A DNA stretch of 64,000 bases from Erythrobacter sp. Alg231-14 (GTDB lineage: Bacteria > Pseudomonadota > Alphaproteobacteria > Sphingomonadales > Sphingomonadaceae). The stretch is taken from NCBI RefSeq assembly GCF_900149685.1, contig NZ_LT702999.1, positions 2,108,001 to 2,172,000 of the forward strand, in the 5' to 3' direction. Position 1 is the first letter of the stretch. Each line of letters opens with the position of its first letter. Both the position numbers and the translations under genes were made by a program. This document shows, one piece after another, positions 63,824 through 64,000 of the stretch. A model generated the notes under the pieces. That model made no database searches and was not told where the DNA came from. It worked only from the letters and a program-made list of their open reading frames with translations.

Positions 63824-64000
63824 GCGGTTCTTTCTCCTTCAAGTCGCCGCTTTGTTTGCGGCTTTGTTATCACTTTCGCCGCCTACGGGGCGCGACGTGT
63901 CGAAAATCTTTGAACTTCAGCGAGGGTTCCCCCGAGGTCGTCGCTGTGCCAATAGCACGAATGAAGGCGACGCCGGGCGATACACGCTTTCAAGTTCGCT
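63824..64000. other. Region upstream of the acyl-CoA ligase, reaching the window edge
   Basis: This holds the promoter of the ligase and glnD run. A plus-strand ATG at 63961 opens a frame reading MKATPGDTRFQVR to the edge, without a clear ribosome site; it could be the start of a divergent gene, but too little is visible to call it. Confidence 0.35.

Noticed and set aside
1..64000. tRNA, rRNA, prophage, integrase, transposase or CRISPR elements
   Set aside because: None recognised on either strand by reading; small or divergent RNA genes could still be missed without a covariance search.

Overview
The window reads as a chromosomal segment of an alphaproteobacterium, most likely Sphingomonadales and probably Erythrobacteraceae. 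The basis is gene content: glnD, gltBD, intracellular PHA depolymerase, exosortase-A-type glycan genes, a PabB-PabC fusion, RibA with a degenerate N-terminal domain, TonB receptor and the LolA/xth/ribA neighbourhood. Coding density is high, genes are often coupled by 1-4 nt overlaps, and GTG and TTG starts are frequent. I see no rRNA, tRNA, CRISPR array, integrase, transposase or prophage. The placement is inference from protein resemblance; no search was run.

Layout. 1-6059 (minus): gltD (cut by the window edge) and gltB, glutamate synthase. 6339-10707: a membrane-anchored Pro/Ala-rich protein, an exosortase-A-type family 4 glycosyltransferase (minus) and, divergently, a small membrane protein plus a Wzy/O-ligase-like protein. 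10854-12566: MaoC hydratase and thiolase. 12658-15702: DUF4126 membrane protein, a beta-helix lipoprotein and an orphan gene. 15761-19044: PHA depolymerase and, divergently, an MsbA-like ABC exporter. 19225-22670: exported M13 metallopeptidase, uppP and a small membrane protein. 22717-24495: phhA and a PPK2 kinase, divergent. 24487-29544 (minus): two acidic mini-lipoproteins, acyl-CoA dehydrogenase, CoA-transferase, thiolase and MaoC-like dehydratase, apparently one transcript. 29687-33221: beta-helix protein, then xth-ribA-GNAT overlapping head to tail. 33337-37364: lipoprotein alkaline phosphatase, a candidate structured RNA, LolA, rpmG, arfB and an RluA-family synthase. 37420-40995: PabB-PabC fusion and a HerA/DUF853 ATPase. 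41018-45304 (minus): VOC and cupin proteins, a six-EF-hand exported protein and an OmpR/EnvZ-type pair. 45400-50199: aminopeptidase P, exported oligopeptidase B, small membrane protein and thioesterase. 50209-52038: diguanylate cyclase. 52290-56698: ftsK, a stand-alone FtsK-gamma-like protein, ThiE-like protein, YggS and an orphan. 56824-63823 (minus): TonB receptor, glnD and an acyl-CoA ligase.

How the genes fit together. Nitrogen assimilation is represented at both ends (gltBD, glnD). Acyl-CoA and storage metabolism recurs (two thiolases, two MaoC-type proteins, acyl-CoA dehydrogenase, CoA-transferase, acyl-CoA ligase, thioesterase, PHA depolymerase). A cell-envelope theme runs through uppP, LolA, the exosortase-type glycan genes, the ABC exporter and several lipoproteins. 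The observations most worth following are the solo FtsK-gamma protein beside ftsK, the EF-hand protein and sensor kinase that share an unusual Arg-rich composition, the folded RNA candidate between phoA and lolA, and the exosortase-type glycan genes with no exosortase in view.
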